The notes beneath the pieces are model-generated. The model had not been told where the DNA came from, ran no database searches, and worked only from the letters and a program-made list of their open reading frames with translations. 64,000 nucleotides of DNA from contig JAOULO010000006.1 of assembly GCA_029881995.1 (NCBI GenBank), positions 37,289 to 101,288 of the forward strand, read 5' to 3'. Position 1 is the stretch's first letter. Each line of letters begins with the position of its first letter. Origin of the DNA: Gammaproteobacteria bacterium (GTDB lineage Bacteria; Pseudomonadota; Gammaproteobacteria; UBA6429; Thiohalophilaceae). Of the stretch, positions 1-9,781 are shown one piece after another. Position numbers and translations under genes: made by a program.

Positions 1-8
1 CGATTAAT

Positions 9-980
9 TTATGTTGCAAGTTTGTACCTCATATCCAGTTTTTTAAGTAGCTGGGATAAATCTGAAGGTAAAGGGGCTGTCACAGTAATTTTTGGTCCAT
101 CATCAGATATTTCAAACTCCAGTTTTACAGCGTGTAAAAAAAGCCGTTTCAAACCCTGGGCTCTGAGTAATTTGTTGAAATTTTCATCTCCATACTTGTC
201 ATCTCCCGCTATCGGGTGGCCGGTACTTGTTGCATGGACCCGGATTTGATGTGTCCTCCCCGTATCCAGTTTCACCTGCATCAGGCTGGCCTGCTCACTG
301 CATGTCAGAGGTTGAAACAGGCTTCTGGCCGGCTTGCCATCCGGGCTGATAATGACCATGCGCTCTCCAGATTTCAGCGTATTTTTTCGTAAAGGGGCAT
401 CAATCACTCGATCGCCACCGCCCCAGTCATTTTTCACCAGGGTCAGATAGTATTTGTCGACCTGATTTTGTCGTATTAATTCATGCAGAGTCCGCAAGGC
501 ACTGCGCTTTTTGGCAATAATGAGACAGCCGGATGTCTCACGATCCAGTCGATGCACCAGCTCCAAATATGGGGCATCTGGCCTTAAAGCCCGGAAAGCC
601 TCAATGATTCCGTAACTCAGTCCACTACCACCGTGAACAGCAATACCACTGGGTTTATTCAAAATGAGTAGTCGTTTGTCCTCGAAGAGAATACTTTCCT
701 CTATTTGCTGTAAAACCCGCTCATGGGGTTTGACAGGAACACTTTCTGATAGCCTGACAGGAGGAATACGGACCAGATCACCGGCCTGGAGGCGGTATGT
801 TGGCTTGATACGTCCTTTATTCACCCTCACCTCTCCCTTACGCAGGATTCGGTAGATAAGGCTCTTGGGAGCTCCCTTAAGGCGGGCTAAAAGAAAATTA
901 TCTATCCGCTGTCCCGCCTGACTGACATCGATTTCGACCATTTTAACGGCTACGAGCTTGTTTTCTGGTGAATTTCCCAT
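9..980 (-). CDS. rluC: 23S rRNA pseudouridine synthase RluC
   Basis: Isomerises specific uridines of 23S rRNA (positions 955, 2504 and 2580 in E. coli) to pseudouridine in the cytoplasm. An N-terminal S4 RNA-binding domain (about residues 20-75) precedes the catalytic domain. The family motif HRLDRETSG is present, with the nucleophilic Asp at about residue 146. The length of 323 aa matches E. coli RluC (319 aa). The reading frame is open 48 bases further upstream, but the ATG at 980 gives the family N-terminus and is preferred. It diverges from rne, a gene order also found in E. coli and Pseudomonas. The stop codon lies at the very edge of the window. Confidence 0.95.
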   Translation of the reverse strand: MGNSPENKLVAVKMVEIDVSQAGQRIDNFLLARLKGAPKSLIYRILRKGEVRVNKGRIKPTYRLQAGDLVRIPPVRLSESVPVKPHERVLQQIEESILFEDKRLLILNKPSGIAVHGGSGLSYGIIEAFRALRPDAPYLELVHRLDRETSGCLIIAKKRSALRTLHELIRQNQVDKYYLTLVKNDWGGGDRVIDAPLRKNTLKSGERMVIISPDGKPARSLFQPLTCSEQASLMQVKLDTGRTHQIRVHATSTGHPIAGDDKYGDENFNKLLRAQGLKRLFLHAVKLEFEISDDGPKITVTAPLPSDLSQLLKKLDMRYKLAT

Positions 981-1380
981 ATGTACTCTGTGGTAAATGT
1001 GTGTGTGGGACATTGATGGACCCATCATTCACTGATATAGTCAGTCAATGGCCTGGCCCTATTGTAGTGCGCTGACCTCTTAAAGGCAGACCAGCCGGGT
1101 TCATAAATTTTACGGTTTTATGTCCTCTTCACCAATATTCAGTTGGAGAGGTATGAAAAGACACGGGGCAGTTCCGGGATAATCAAAACATCACCCGAAC
1201 GCCAAAGGAAAAACAGCGCTCCCGATGACCCAACAAGGATCATGCTGGGCAGACCCGAATAATTGAGTATACATCGTCTTGGTTTAGTATTAAGCCACCT
1301 GATGACGAATGTAAGGTCTGGCGAACCCGCTTGTCCCCCAGAGGGCCGTGGTTGAGCGCCGCAGACAAAAAGGTTTTAAC
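981..1380 (+). promoter_or_regulatory. rluC-rne divergent region with long rne leader
   Basis: About 400 bases without a gene. In E. coli a 5' untranslated region of about 360 nt lets RNase E control its own mRNA, and a leader of similar length fits here. I see a possible promoter, TTGAGT at 1263 and TAGTAT at 1285 with a 16-base spacer. The pair TTGTC (1331-1335) and GACAA (1364-1368) could form a stem just before the ribosome-binding site AAGG (1370-1373), seven bases before the ATG. Whether a true rne5-type element is present cannot be settled by eye. Confidence 0.45.
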
Positions 1381-3786
1381 ATGAAAAGAATGTTGTTTAA
1401 CGCAACTCAGCCAGAAGAGTTGCGTGTCGCAATGGTCGATGGCCAGCGTCTATATGACCTGGATATCGAAACCACCCACAGAGAATCCAAAAAATCTAAT
1501 ATCTATAAAGGTCGTATCACACGCATCGAGCCCAGTCTCGAAGCCGCCTTTGTCGATTACGGTGCCGAACGCCATGGTTTTCTACCCCTAAAAGAGATCT
1601 CTCGTACTTATTTTAATAAAGACGTCGATCTTGGTGCTGGCCGCATTAATATCAAGGAAGTGCTCAATGAAGGACAGGAAGTCGTCATCCAGATTGGCAA
1701 AGAAGAACGTGGTAATAAAGGGGCAGCCCTGACCACATTTATTAGCCTAGCCGGTCGTTATCTGGTGTTGATGCCCAATAACCCTCGTGCAGGAGGAGTT
1801 TCTCGTCGGATAGAGGGTGAAGACCGTAGCGAGGCCCGCGACTCTCTCAGCAGTTTAACCATTCCTAATGATATGGGAATCATCCTGCGCACAGCGGGGG
1901 TCGGTAAAAGTGTGGAGGAATTGCAATGGGATTTGGATTATCTTATTCAGCTTTGGCAATCAGTAGATACTGCGGCCAATGAAAAACCAGCTCCATTTCT
2001 TATATACCAGGAAAGTAACCTCATAACTCGTGCCATCCGAGATTATCTCCGAGCCGATATTAATGAGATTCTGGTTGACCAAGAAAAGATCTATAACAAG
2101 GCCCGTGACTTTATGTCTCAGGTTATGCCCCACAACCTGAACAAGATAAAGTTTTATAACGATCCAGTCCCACTGTTCACCCGTTATCAGGTTGAAACTC
2201 AGATTGAATCAGCTTTCCAACGTGAGGTACGACTACCTTCAGGTGGTTCAATTGTTATCGACCACACCGAGGCACTGCTTTCTGTCGATATCAACTCATC
2301 CAAAGCAACCAAGGGTGGGGATATTGAAGAGACTGCTCTTAATACCAATCTTGAAGCTGCTGATGAGATTGCCCGTCAGTTACGTCTGCGTGACCTGGGC
2401 GGACTGGTCGTGATCGATTTCATTGATATGACCCCTGCTCGCAACCAGCGAGAAGTGGAAAATCGTCTGCGTGAAGCCCTGAAAATGGATCGTGCACGTG
2501 TTCAAATTGGCCGAATCTCACGCTTTGGTCTTCTGGAAATGTCGCGCCAACGACTGCGTCCTTCTCTGGGAGAGTCCAGCCAGATCGTCTGCCCTCGTTG
2601 CAGTGGCCAGGGCACGATACGCAGTATTGAATCTCTAGCTTTGTCAATTCTTCGAATCATCGAAGAAGAGGCCATGAAGGATAAAACCACGCGTGTGGTG
2701 GCACAAACACCGGTTGATGCAGCGACCTTCCTGCTAAACGAAAAACGTGATGTGATAGCGGCTATTGAGCAACGCCAAAAAATACAGGTCTTATTAGTTC
2801 CTAATCCTCACCTGGAAACACCTCACTATCTGGTTGAGCGAATCCGTGAAGGAGATAGTGGCGTAGAAAGTAAGCAGGCAAGTTATGAAATTGCCAGTAC
2901 ACCTGAAGTGTTACTGGATAATATACAGGCTTCAACTGCCAAGCAGGTCTTTGAAGAGCCCGCTGTGAAAGCGGTAGCCCCCGCATCACCACGGCCCGTA
3001 GCTACCCAAGCGAGGGGTCCTGGACTTCTGGTCAGATTATTCCGTGCTTTGTTTGGAACAGGTGAGAAAAAACCTAAACAGGCCCAAAAACCACAACGTG
3101 GCCAACAACGAGGTAAAGCTCAACCACAACGCCGGCAGCAGCAACGCAACCGTGGCCAGCAACGTCGTACGCAACAGCCACGCCAACAAACTGCAGGTTC
3201 TCAACAGCGTAAGGATAAACAGCCGGATAAAACACCGACCCAAGCTCAGCAGCAGGATGCCAAGCAAAATCCTCAAAAACAGAATGTACGTAATACCCCG
3301 CAGCAGGCAGGTGGCACTGGTGGTCAAGGTCAGGGGCAACGCCGTGGCCGCCGTGGTAACAACCGTCGTCGCCGTCCTCAACAAAACGGAAAACAGGCAG
3401 GTCAGGAAGGTGACAATAGTACTAATATTGATCATTCTACCGGACAAGAAGTGTCCAGTCCTGTACCTTCTTCTGCTCCTCGGGAAACAAATCCAGAAAC
3501 CAGGCCAGTAGAAAAGACATCTTCCAAGAATCCTCCTGAAATGGAAAAATCACCTTCTACAACACCAGCATCTCCATCTTCTACAAGTGGCGGAAATGGA
3601 ACGTCATCAGGGCCAAAGTTGCAACAGGTGGAAACTAAAGTTCCTTCTGCAGCACCTCAAACAGAGAAGTCCTCGACCGCTAATAGTGGTGAAAATAAAT
3701 CGGGTAATGTGTCGCAGAGTCAGCCCAGTAGTTACAAATCATCTGGTGAGACTAAACCCACTGACCCTCCTGTCCGTGTGGATTAA
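1381..3786 (+). CDS. rne: Ribonuclease E
   Basis: Single-strand endoribonuclease that starts mRNA decay and processes rRNA and tRNA; it anchors the degradosome at the inner membrane. The catalytic half has an S1 domain (about residues 39-119), the metal-binding Asp residues at 303 and 346, and the Zn-link CPRC with Cys404 and Cys407, exactly the E. coli numbering. An amphipathic [10 protein letters not shown] segment at 549-558 fits the membrane-targeting helix. The rest, to residue 801, is a low-complexity tail rich in Gln, Arg, Pro and Ser, the expected disordered scaffold, shorter than in E. coli (1061 aa). The ATG at 1381 gives the canonical MKRMLFNA start; a GTG 33 bases upstream is in frame but less likely. 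Confidence 0.97.
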   Translation: MKRMLFNATQPEELRVAMVDGQRLYDLDIETTHRESKKSNIYKGRITRIEPSLEAAFVDYGAERHGFLPLKEISRTYFNKDVDLGAGRINIKEVLNEGQEVVIQIGKEERGNKGAALTTFISLAGRYLVLMPNNPRAGGVSRRIEGEDRSEARDSLSSLTIPNDMGIILRTAGVGKSVEELQWDLDYLIQLWQSVDTAANEKPAPFLIYQESNLITRAIRDYLRADINEILVDQEKIYNKARDFMSQVMPHNLNKIKFYNDPVPLFTRYQVETQIESAFQREVRLPSGGSIVIDHTEALLSVDINSSKATKGGDIEETALNTNLEAADEIARQLRLRDLGGLVVIDFIDMTPARNQREVENRLREALKMDRARVQIGRISRFGLLEMSRQRLRPSLGESSQIVCPRCSGQGTIRSIESLALSILRIIEEEAMKDKTTRVVAQTPVDAATFLLNEKRDVIAAIEQRQKIQVLLVPNPHLETPHYLVERIREGDSGVESKQASYEIASTPEVLLDNIQASTAKQVFEEPAVKAVAPASPRPVATQARGPGLLVRLFRALFGTGEKKPKQAQKPQRGQQRGKAQPQRRQQQRNRGQQRRTQQPRQQTAGSQQRKDKQPDKTPTQAQQQDAKQNPQKQNVRNTPQQAGGTGGQGQGQRRGRRGNNRRRRPQQNGKQAGQEGDNSTNIDHSTGQEVSSPVPSSAPRETNPETRPVEKTSSKNPPEMEKSPSTTPASPSSTSGGNGTSSGPKLQQVETKVPSAAPQTEKSSTANSGENKSGNVSQSQPSSYKSSGETKPTDPPVRVD

Positions 3787-3809
3787 TCTTCAATTGTGAT
3801 TCAGACCTT

Positions 3810-3835
3810 AAAAAGGAGCTTTTGCTCCTTTTTTT
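3810..3835 (+). terminator. Rho-independent terminator after rne
   Basis: Perfect 10-bp stem AAAAAGGAGC / GCTCCTTTTT with a TTTT loop, running into a T-rich tract. It lies 23 bases after the rne stop codon and separates rne from the FliL-like gene. Confidence 0.85.
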
Positions 3836-3917
3836 ATTGTCTGGTGGGCTCTCTGGCCTAAACAGAAGCCCGAAAAGGCCGATAGCATTTAATGAAATCA
3901 CTTACTTGTGTATCTAT

Positions 3918-4379
3918 ATGAAACAAATCACTCTCCTCGCATTACTGTTTATAGGCATTTTGGTAACCCCACTGGCAAGTGGTGCCGCCAAGGAAAAGCC
4001 GAAAGAAGAATCCAAAGGCGACAAAAAAGAACAGATTGCACCAGAAGAAGAATCCACTTTACCCAAGATTTATCTCAAACTGGATCCTTCATTGGTGGTT
4101 AATGTAGAGGAAAAAGACGTCACCAGGTTTTTACAGGTTGATACACAATTGCAGTTTACGGATCCATTGGCGCAGGGCATTATTGAAAAACACATGCCCG
4201 CCATTCGTCATACCATTATCATGGTCATTAGCGGTTCCGATGTTCCCACAATTAAAACATCCAAGGGAAAAGAAGAGCTGAGGAAAAACACACTGGTAGC
4301 CTTGCAGAAAACGATGGGGGATATTACAGGTGAACCTGTAATCGAAGAAGTCTACTTCACTGGATTTATTATCCAGTAA
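3918..4379 (+). CDS. FliL-like exported protein (orphan)
   Basis: 153 aa with an N-terminal hydrophobic segment (about 1-22, signal peptide or anchor), a charged linker rich in Lys and Glu (about 25-50), and a C-terminal domain resembling FliL: a Leu-Asp-Pro-Ser-Leu-Val-Val-Asn strand, an EKHMPAIRH helix, KGKEELRKN and a final VYFTGFIIQ. FliL proteins are single-pass inner-membrane proteins around the flagellar stator. No flagellar gene is near: rne is upstream and a phosphatase gene converges with a 1-base gap. The ATG at 3918 is chosen because it begins the signal sequence. Domain match is fairly sure; a flagellar role is not. Confidence 0.75.
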   Translation: MKQITLLALLFIGILVTPLASGAAKEKPKEESKGDKKEQIAPEEESTLPKIYLKLDPSLVVNVEEKDVTRFLQVDTQLQFTDPLAQGIIEKHMPAIRHTIIMVISGSDVPTIKTSKGKEELRKNTLVALQKTMGDITGEPVIEEVYFTGFIIQ

Positions 4380-4380
4380 A

Positions 4381-4863
4381 TTACGATAGATGTCTTTTTT
4401 GGATATGTTCCAATAGACCAAGGGCAGCCTGTTCTACCATATCAAAGACAACCTCAAATCCCTTAGCACCACCATAATAAGGATCTGGAACTTCTGTACC
4501 AGGGTGATTTCTGGCAAATTCTAGAAACAGCGATAAGTTGCCCTGATAGTCGGGCGGACAGAGATCTTCAAGAACTGTGTAATTATCATTATCCATGGCA
4601 AGAATATAATCAAATTCTTTGAAATCCTTTTCACTTACTCTTCTGGCCTTTAGATCAGACAAATCAATCCCACGTTTAGATGCCGTTGCCTGGGCTCTGC
4701 GATCAGGTTGCTCGCCTACATGATAAGCATGGGTACCAGCAGAATCTGTTATAATGGAATCGCTTAAATTTCTTTCCTGGACAATGTGCCGAAAAATACC
4801 TTCTGCAGTTGGTGAGCGGCATATATTGCCCATGCAAACAAATAGAACGTTAATAGTCTTCAT
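4381..4863 (-). CDS. Low-molecular-weight protein-tyrosine phosphatase
   Basis: Cytoplasmic phosphatase of the Wzb/PtpA type, 160 aa. The P-loop C-x5-R-S is CMGNICRS (Cys10, Arg16) and the general acid is in DPYYGG (Asp127). Such enzymes often act on tyrosine kinases of polysaccharide export, but no such kinase is in this window. It is the last gene of the minus-strand envelope operon, 25 bases after kdsB, the same position as in the corresponding Pseudomonas cluster. It converges with the FliL-like gene. Confidence 0.9.
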   Translation of the reverse strand: MKTINVLFVCMGNICRSPTAEGIFRHIVQERNLSDSIITDSAGTHAYHVGEQPDRRAQATASKRGIDLSDLKARRVSEKDFKEFDYILAMDNDNYTVLEDLCPPDYQGNLSLFLEFARNHPGTEVPDPYYGGAKGFEVVFDMVEQAALGLLEHIQKRHLS

Positions 4864-4888
4864 AATTAATCTATGTGTTAAAAGCTTG

Positions 4889-5656
4889 TCAGGTGTTTAT
4901 AAAATAATTTTGTGCATTTAGTAAATCTTGTTCTGTATCGATACCCTGGCCTGGGGGCTCAATCGCAACTCCCATCGCAATATCAAAACCGTGCCATAGA
5001 ACTCTAAGTTGTTCCAGTGACTCCAACTTTTCCAGAGGGCTTGTTGTCATCGAAATATACTCTTTCACGAAACCGGCACGATAAGCATATAACCCAATAT
5101 GCCTGAAACAGTTGTTAGATAATTCAGATGATATTTTCTTATCTGATGTTGCAAAAACATCTCTATCCCAGGGTATAGGGGCGCGACTAAAGTAAATGGC
5201 ATGATGACTTTTATTGAGGACAACTTTGACTACATTTGGGTCAAATACGTCTTCAATATTAGTTATCAATTCACAAAGACTGGCCATTTTACATTCTGGG
5301 TTTGACTGTAAGAGCTCAGCCACCTGATCCAGACAGGCTGTTGGCATCATGGGTTCATCACCCTGTAAATTGATGATTATCGCTTCATCACCTAATTTTT
5401 TTTTCTCAATAACCTCGGCCAGTCTTTCTGTCCCTGAACTATGCTGGTTTGATGTCATGCAGACTTCAGCACCAAATGCCTCTGCCGTTTGCTGAATCCT
5501 TTCATCGTCTGTTGCAATAATGACAGAACTGGCCTGACTCAGGCTGGCCTGTTCATAGACATGTTGAATGATAGGTTTATCGGCAAGCAGGCGAAGGGGT
5601 TTTCCTGGTAAACGCGTAGAGGCATACCGGGCAGGTATGATTACATGAAATTGCAA
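4889..5656 (-). CDS. kdsB: 3-deoxy-manno-octulosonate cytidylyltransferase
   Basis: Activates Kdo with CTP to CMP-Kdo for the lipopolysaccharide inner core. The 255-aa protein begins with the nucleotide-binding IIPARYASTRLPGKPL and contains LQGDEPM and the YSRAPIPWDRD-type sugar-binding region, all family hallmarks. The start is an uncommon TTG at 5656, placed directly after the TGA of the preceding small gene with no gap. GAGGAA seven bases before it serves as ribosome-binding site, so translation is probably coupled. The start matches the E. coli N-terminus residue for residue. Confidence 0.95.
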   Translation of the reverse strand: MQFHVIIPARYASTRLPGKPLRLLADKPIIQHVYEQASLSQASSVIIATDDERIQQTAEAFGAEVCMTSNQHSSGTERLAEVIEKKKLGDEAIIINLQGDEPMMPTACLDQVAELLQSNPECKMASLCELITNIEDVFDPNVVKVVLNKSHHAIYFSRAPIPWDRDVFATSDKKISSELSNNCFRHIGLYAYRAGFVKEYISMTTSPLEKLESLEQLRVLWHGFDIAMGVAIEPPGQGIDTEQDLLNAQNYFINT

Positions 5657-5836
5657 TCAGACTTCCTCGTGAGGTTCCAGTTGTCTGGCCTCTTCTTCCA
5701 GCATGACAGGAATGCCATCTCTTACGGGAAAAGCCAGTCGATCAGCTTTACAAATAAGTTCCTGGTTGTTTTTATCGTAGACCAGGCTGCTTTTACAGAC
5801 AGGACAGGCAAGAATATCGAGCAGTTTATTATCCAT
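5657..5836 (-). CDS. Trm112/YcaR-family small zinc-ribbon-like protein
   Basis: 59-aa protein beginning [16 protein letters not shown], with one CxxC pair near the start (Cys11, Cys14), a lone Cys29 and the family segment [13 protein letters not shown]. This is the YcaR/Trm112-like family found between lpxK and kdsB in many gammaproteobacteria; the bacterial role is unclear. The second CxxC of a full zinc ribbon is not complete. Its ATG overlaps the lpxK stop by 8 bases and its TGA abuts the kdsB TTG start, so it is embedded in a translationally coupled chain. Confidence 0.9.
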   Translation of the reverse strand: MDNKLLDILACPVCKSSLVYDKNNQELICKADRLAFPVRDGIPVMLEEEARQLEPHEEV

Positions 5837-6845
5837 TTGTATGGATTTCCTTCAGTTTTTCTATAATTTTTTGTCCAAATATTTCCTGGACTTCAACGGT
5901 AACAGGTACGTACCAGAAATCCTGTTGTGCATATCGTTTGCATTTTACCGCATCTTTTTCCGTCATTAAAATTGGTTTTTTGTCTTCAAACACCAGTTCC
6001 TCTTCTGTAAAAGGATGATGATCTGGGAATGGGTGTGGAATGACTTTAATACCAAATTCCTGTAACTGTGTAAAAAATCGGTCAGGATTGCCAATACCTG
6101 CCACTGCATGAACCTCTTTTCTCTTAAACTGTTCGAGAGGAACAGTTTTTGTTGAATCGAGCAAACTGCAGGCATGTGTAAGTGTATATCGCATGGCATA
6201 TTCATCTTTTTGAGCTTCACCATTTGCGATAATAAAATCAACTTTTTCCAGTCTTTTAACCGGTTCACGCAACGCTCCGGCCGGTAAGCAATAGCCATTT
6301 CCAAAACGCATTTTTCCATCGACAACAGCGACTTCAATATCACGATGAAGGGCGTAATGCTGTAGGCCATCATCAGAAATAATGACATTACAGCTTGGAT
6401 GATATTGCAGTAATTCCTGGCATGAGATCAAGCGTTCAGGTCCTACCGCCATAGGAGAGTGAGTTCGCTTTGAAATCAGGATAGCCTCATCACCTACTGC
6501 ATAGGGATCACCGTCGGGACGAACCTGTTGTGGCCAATGTCTCGCCTTCCCACCATACCCCCGACTTATGATGCCTGGTTGATATCCTTTATCTTTCAGG
6601 TAGTTTGTCAGCCAGGTAACCAGAGGGGTCTTGCCTGTACCACCTACTGTCAGGTTGCCAACCATGATAACAGGGACATTGACCTTTTCAGTCTTTTTTA
6701 ATTTGAGGTGATAGGCAAGTCGTCGGCAAATAACAATGGCACAATACAACCAGGAAATCGGTCTTAAAATCTTGGCGGCTCCCTGCTTGCTTTGCCAAAT
6801 GGCAAACAGTTTGAACTCCAGTTTACGTTTTAAGGCTTTGATCAA
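5829..6845 (-). CDS. lpxK: Tetraacyldisaccharide 4'-kinase
   Basis: Phosphorylates the 4' position of the lipid A disaccharide to give lipid IVA at the inner membrane. The 338-aa protein has a hydrophobic N-terminal segment (about 30-45), the Walker [14 protein letters not shown] at about 63-75, and the ISRGYGGK and DDGLQH motifs of the family. The gene lies 3 bases after msbA, as in many gammaproteobacteria, and its end overlaps the Trm112-like gene by 8 bases. Confidence 0.95.
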   Translation of the reverse strand: MIKALKRKLEFKLFAIWQSKQGAAKILRPISWLYCAIVICRRLAYHLKLKKTEKVNVPVIMVGNLTVGGTGKTPLVTWLTNYLKDKGYQPGIISRGYGGKARHWPQQVRPDGDPYAVGDEAILISKRTHSPMAVGPERLISCQELLQYHPSCNVIISDDGLQHYALHRDIEVAVVDGKMRFGNGYCLPAGALREPVKRLEKVDFIIANGEAQKDEYAMRYTLTHACSLLDSTKTVPLEQFKRKEVHAVAGIGNPDRFFTQLQEFGIKVIPHPFPDHHPFTEEELVFEDKKPILMTEKDAVKCKRYAQQDFWYVPVTVEVQEIFGQKIIEKLKEIHTNG

Positions 6846-6848
6846 CTA

Positions 6849-8621
6849 TTATTCCCCAGTTTCACTGTTTTTTTCCTGAAATTGCAATTTATAAAGCTTT
6901 GCATACATAGCGTCTTTTGCCAGTAACTCTTGATGAGAACCCTGTTCGATGATTTTGCCCTGCTCCATTACCACGATTTTGTCGACTCTTTCGATGGTGG
7001 ATAAACGATGCGCAATTACCAGTGTAGTTCGACTTTTCATCAGTTCATCCAGGGCCTGCTGAATATAGCGCTCAGATTCATTGTCCAGTGCAGATGTGGC
7101 TTCATCCAGGATCAGGATGGGGGCATTTTTCAGGATTGCGCGTGCAATAGCCAGGCGTTGACGCTGACCACCTGACAGGAGTACACCATCTTCACCAACT
7201 TGAGTATTCAGGCCCTCAGGTAATTGCTCGATAAACTCCATGGCGTGGGACATTTTTGCCGCACGAATAATATCTTCTTCTGTAGCAGTTTCTAGCGCAC
7301 CATATGCGATATTATGTGCAATAGTGTCATTAAAGAGGGTGACATGTTGACTAACTAAAGCGACATGGTCACGCAGGCTTGATAGCTTTATTTCCCGAAT
7401 ATCTTTTCCATCGAGTGTGACCCGCCCATCAGTCAGTTCATAGAACCTGGGTAGCAAGTTAACCAGAGTGGTTTTACCAGCACCAGATCGGCCTACAAAG
7501 GCAACACTTTCTCCAGCCGGTATATCCAGGTTTACCCCATCAAGAACTTTCCCCTTGTCAGCCATATAAGCAAAACTGACCTGTTCAAAACGGATATCAC
7601 CTTTGACTAATGAAATCTCATCCCCACCGATGTCTTTTTCACGTTCCATGTCCAGAAAATCAAAAACACTTTGTGCAGCAGCAATTCCCTGTTGTAATAG
7701 TGCGTTAACACTGGTCAGCCTTCTAATTGGTTGCATTAACATCAACATGGCCATGATAAATGAAACAAAGGTATCAACACCGATAATTTCCCGAAGCCCA
7801 GGCATCGTGGCCAAATAAACAATAGCGGCAAAGGCAATGGCAACGATCAATTGTACCAGGGGTGTGCTGATAGCCGTGGTGGCCGCAATTTTCATGGTTT
7901 GTTTGCGATTATATTCGTTGGCATGGGCAAATTGCGTGGACTCATAGGTCTGACCACCAAAAATTTTAATTACCCGTTGCCCATCAATGGCTTCTTCCGA
8001 TATGTGAGATATATTTCCCATGGATGATTGAATACGTTTGGCAAGTTTTCGGAATCGCTGGCTGACAAAAGTGATAATAATGGCCAGGATAGGTGCCAGG
8101 ATGATAAAGATAATGGTCAAAGACCAGCTGATGTAAAACATCCAGCCAATCAGAGCGATGATAGTGATGGTATCACGCACCAGAATGGTAATGGCCTGAG
8201 AAGATGCTGCAGCGACCTGCTCCACATCATAAAGTAGCTTGGAAAGAATCTGCCCGGATGAGGAAGTGTCGAAAAATGTCACAGGTAAACGCAACAGCTG
8301 ATCAAACATCTGTCCACGTAGGGTTTTGATGACGTTACGGGCAATCCAGCTCATCCCGTAGTTGGCCGTGAAGCCTGCTAACACCCTGACAACAAACAAC
8401 CCGATGATCATAAACGGGATCCAACGGATTGTGACCGGGTCTTTGTCGACGAAACCCGCGCCGGTAATGACTTTCATGATCGCAGCAAATCCGGCGTCAG
8501 AAGCGCCGAATATGATCATGCCGGTGATGGCCAGTATAAACACCTTCCAAAAGGGAAAAACATACCCCAGAAGACGGCGATAAATGGTAGCCGCTTTTAC
8601 TTGCTCTGCCTGTTGGACCAT
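6849..8621 (-). CDS. msbA: Lipid A export ABC transporter MsbA
   Basis: Homodimeric flippase moving lipid A-core across the inner membrane. The 590-aa half-transporter has six predicted membrane helices in its first 330 residues, then an ATPase domain with Walker A GRSGAGKTT, signature LLSGGQRQR, Walker B ILILDEATSALD and the switch His in IAHRLSTI. The frame is open to 8654, but the ATG at 8621 is preferred because GGAAGA lies about 10 bases upstream and the longer form would overlap exbD. Operon position between exbD and lpxK supports the lipid A role. Confidence 0.95.
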   Translation of the reverse strand: MVQQAEQVKAATIYRRLLGYVFPFWKVFILAITGMIIFGASDAGFAAIMKVITGAGFVDKDPVTIRWIPFMIIGLFVVRVLAGFTANYGMSWIARNVIKTLRGQMFDQLLRLPVTFFDTSSSGQILSKLLYDVEQVAAASSQAITILVRDTITIIALIGWMFYISWSLTIIFIILAPILAIIITFVSQRFRKLAKRIQSSMGNISHISEEAIDGQRVIKIFGGQTYESTQFAHANEYNRKQTMKIAATTAISTPLVQLIVAIAFAAIVYLATMPGLREIIGVDTFVSFIMAMLMLMQPIRRLTSVNALLQQGIAAAQSVFDFLDMEREKDIGGDEISLVKGDIRFEQVSFAYMADKGKVLDGVNLDIPAGESVAFVGRSGAGKTTLVNLLPRFYELTDGRVTLDGKDIREIKLSSLRDHVALVSQHVTLFNDTIAHNIAYGALETATEEDIIRAAKMSHAMEFIEQLPEGLNTQVGEDGVLLSGGQRQRLAIARAILKNAPILILDEATSALDNESERYIQQALDELMKSRTTLVIAHRLSTIERVDKIVVMEQGKIIEQGSHQELLAKDAMYAKLYKLQFQEKNSETGE

Positions 8622-8628
8622 ATAATTG

Positions 8629-9048
8629 TTATTCTTCCGCCTGCTTTGTCGCAAAGGTCAGATTGACCAGCCCAAGTTGCCTTGCGGCATCCATTGCAGT
8701 AACGACAGCCTGATAAGGAGTATTACGGTCAGAGCTGATAATGAGTTGAGGAGTTTTTTTCCGCCCCTGAGTCAGACGAATGGCCCTTTTCAAAGTTGAG
8801 ACCTTATTATCCTTGACGCGTTGCTGATTCACAAAATAACGCCCCTGATTATCGATCTCAATCTCGATGACAAATTTTTCAGTTTTAAGGGGTTTGCCAC
8901 TGGCTTCGGGTAACTCAATACTGATTTCAGACTGTTTATTAAACGTAGTCGAAACCATGAAAAAAATCAGTAACAGAAAAACCACGTCAATCAGTGGGGT
9001 AAGATTCAGTTGAGGTTCTTCTTCTGTCTGGCCCTGGCGAAAATTCAT
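8629..9048 (-). CDS. exbD: ExbD/TolR biopolymer transport protein
   Basis: 139-aa single-pass inner-membrane protein. It has a short cytoplasmic N-terminus, a membrane helix starting LTPLIDVVFLLLIFFMV with the proton-carrying Asp, and a periplasmic domain ending in a YQAVVTAMDAARQLG-like helix. With ExbB it forms a proton-driven motor. Its ATG overlaps the exbB stop by 4 bases. The pair sits before msbA as in Pseudomonas, where the exact partner is not firmly known; no TonB or TolA gene is near. Confidence 0.92.
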   Translation of the reverse strand: MNFRQGQTEEEPQLNLTPLIDVVFLLLIFFMVSTTFNKQSEISIELPEASGKPLKTEKFVIEIEIDNQGRYFVNQQRVKDNKVSTLKRAIRLTQGRKKTPQLIISSDRNTPYQAVVTAMDAARQLGLVNLTFATKQAEE

Positions 9049-9683
9049 ACAGCAGATTCCTGAGCAGAAAGACTCTTTTCCCTATCGCCATGCATAACGT
9101 CAACAATTTTCATGGCCTCTTCTTCCATTTTCAGCACCAGCTCATCGACCTTGCCACGAAAATAACGGTAAAAAATAAGGCTGGGAATGGCCACCAGCAG
9201 GCCCGCTGCTGTGGTTATAAGGGCCTCGGAAATTCCCCCAGCAAGTACGGTTGGATTCCCCACTCCCTGAGTAGTGATCGCAGCAAACACCTTAATCATG
9301 CCGATGACGGTGCCCAACAAGCCCAGTAAGGGGGTAATAGAGGCAATGGTTCCCAGGGTATTCAGATATCGAGTGAGGTCTGCAACGACCTGTCGTCCCG
9401 TCTCTTCGATGCTTTCTTTCATGATTTCCCTGGGATGATGACGATTTACCAGGCCTGCCGCGAGTACTTTGCCTAGTGGTGAACTGGTTGAAAGTGCCCG
9501 AATATGCTCTTTGTCCAGTGCTTTACTCTTGTGCCACTGCCAGATCTGGGTCACCAGATTTTTTGGGGCAATTTTTTGTTGTTGTAATGACCAGAATCGT
9601 TCCCCAACTATTGCCAGGGCGATCACTGAGCACAAAATAATCGGCACCATTAGCCAACCACCTGCCTGGACCATCTCAAACAC
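9045..9683 (-). CDS. exbB: ExbB/TolQ/MotA-family proton channel protein
   Basis: 212-aa inner-membrane protein with three predicted helices: one near the N-terminus (AGGWLMVPIILCSVIALAI) and two flanking the family region TLGTIASITPLLGLLGTVIGM and ITTAAGLLVAIPSLIFY. Together with ExbD it converts proton flow into mechanical work across the envelope. A GTG at 9683 is chosen as start: GAGGAG lies 8 bases upstream and the resulting FEMVQAGGWLM matches the usual family N-terminus. The open frame extends to 9740 without such support. Confidence 0.92.
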   Translation of the reverse strand: MFEMVQAGGWLMVPIILCSVIALAIVGERFWSLQQQKIAPKNLVTQIWQWHKSKALDKEHIRALSTSSPLGKVLAAGLVNRHHPREIMKESIEETGRQVVADLTRYLNTLGTIASITPLLGLLGTVIGMIKVFAAITTQGVGNPTVLAGGISEALITTAAGLLVAIPSLIFYRYFRGKVDELVLKMEEEAMKIVDVMHGDREKSLSAQESAV

Positions 9684-9781
9684 GAATATTTCTCCTCGAA
9701 TACGTCTTAACGGGATTTGATTTGCGGCTAACTTTAGCAAAGACGGGCCGGGGCTGAAAGCACCATGATTCCTGTCTGGGA

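Noticed and set aside
3037..3511. Long ORFs on both strands within the rne tail
   Set aside because: They are shadows of the repetitive Gln/Arg codons of the RNase E scaffold and have no start signal or family resemblance.
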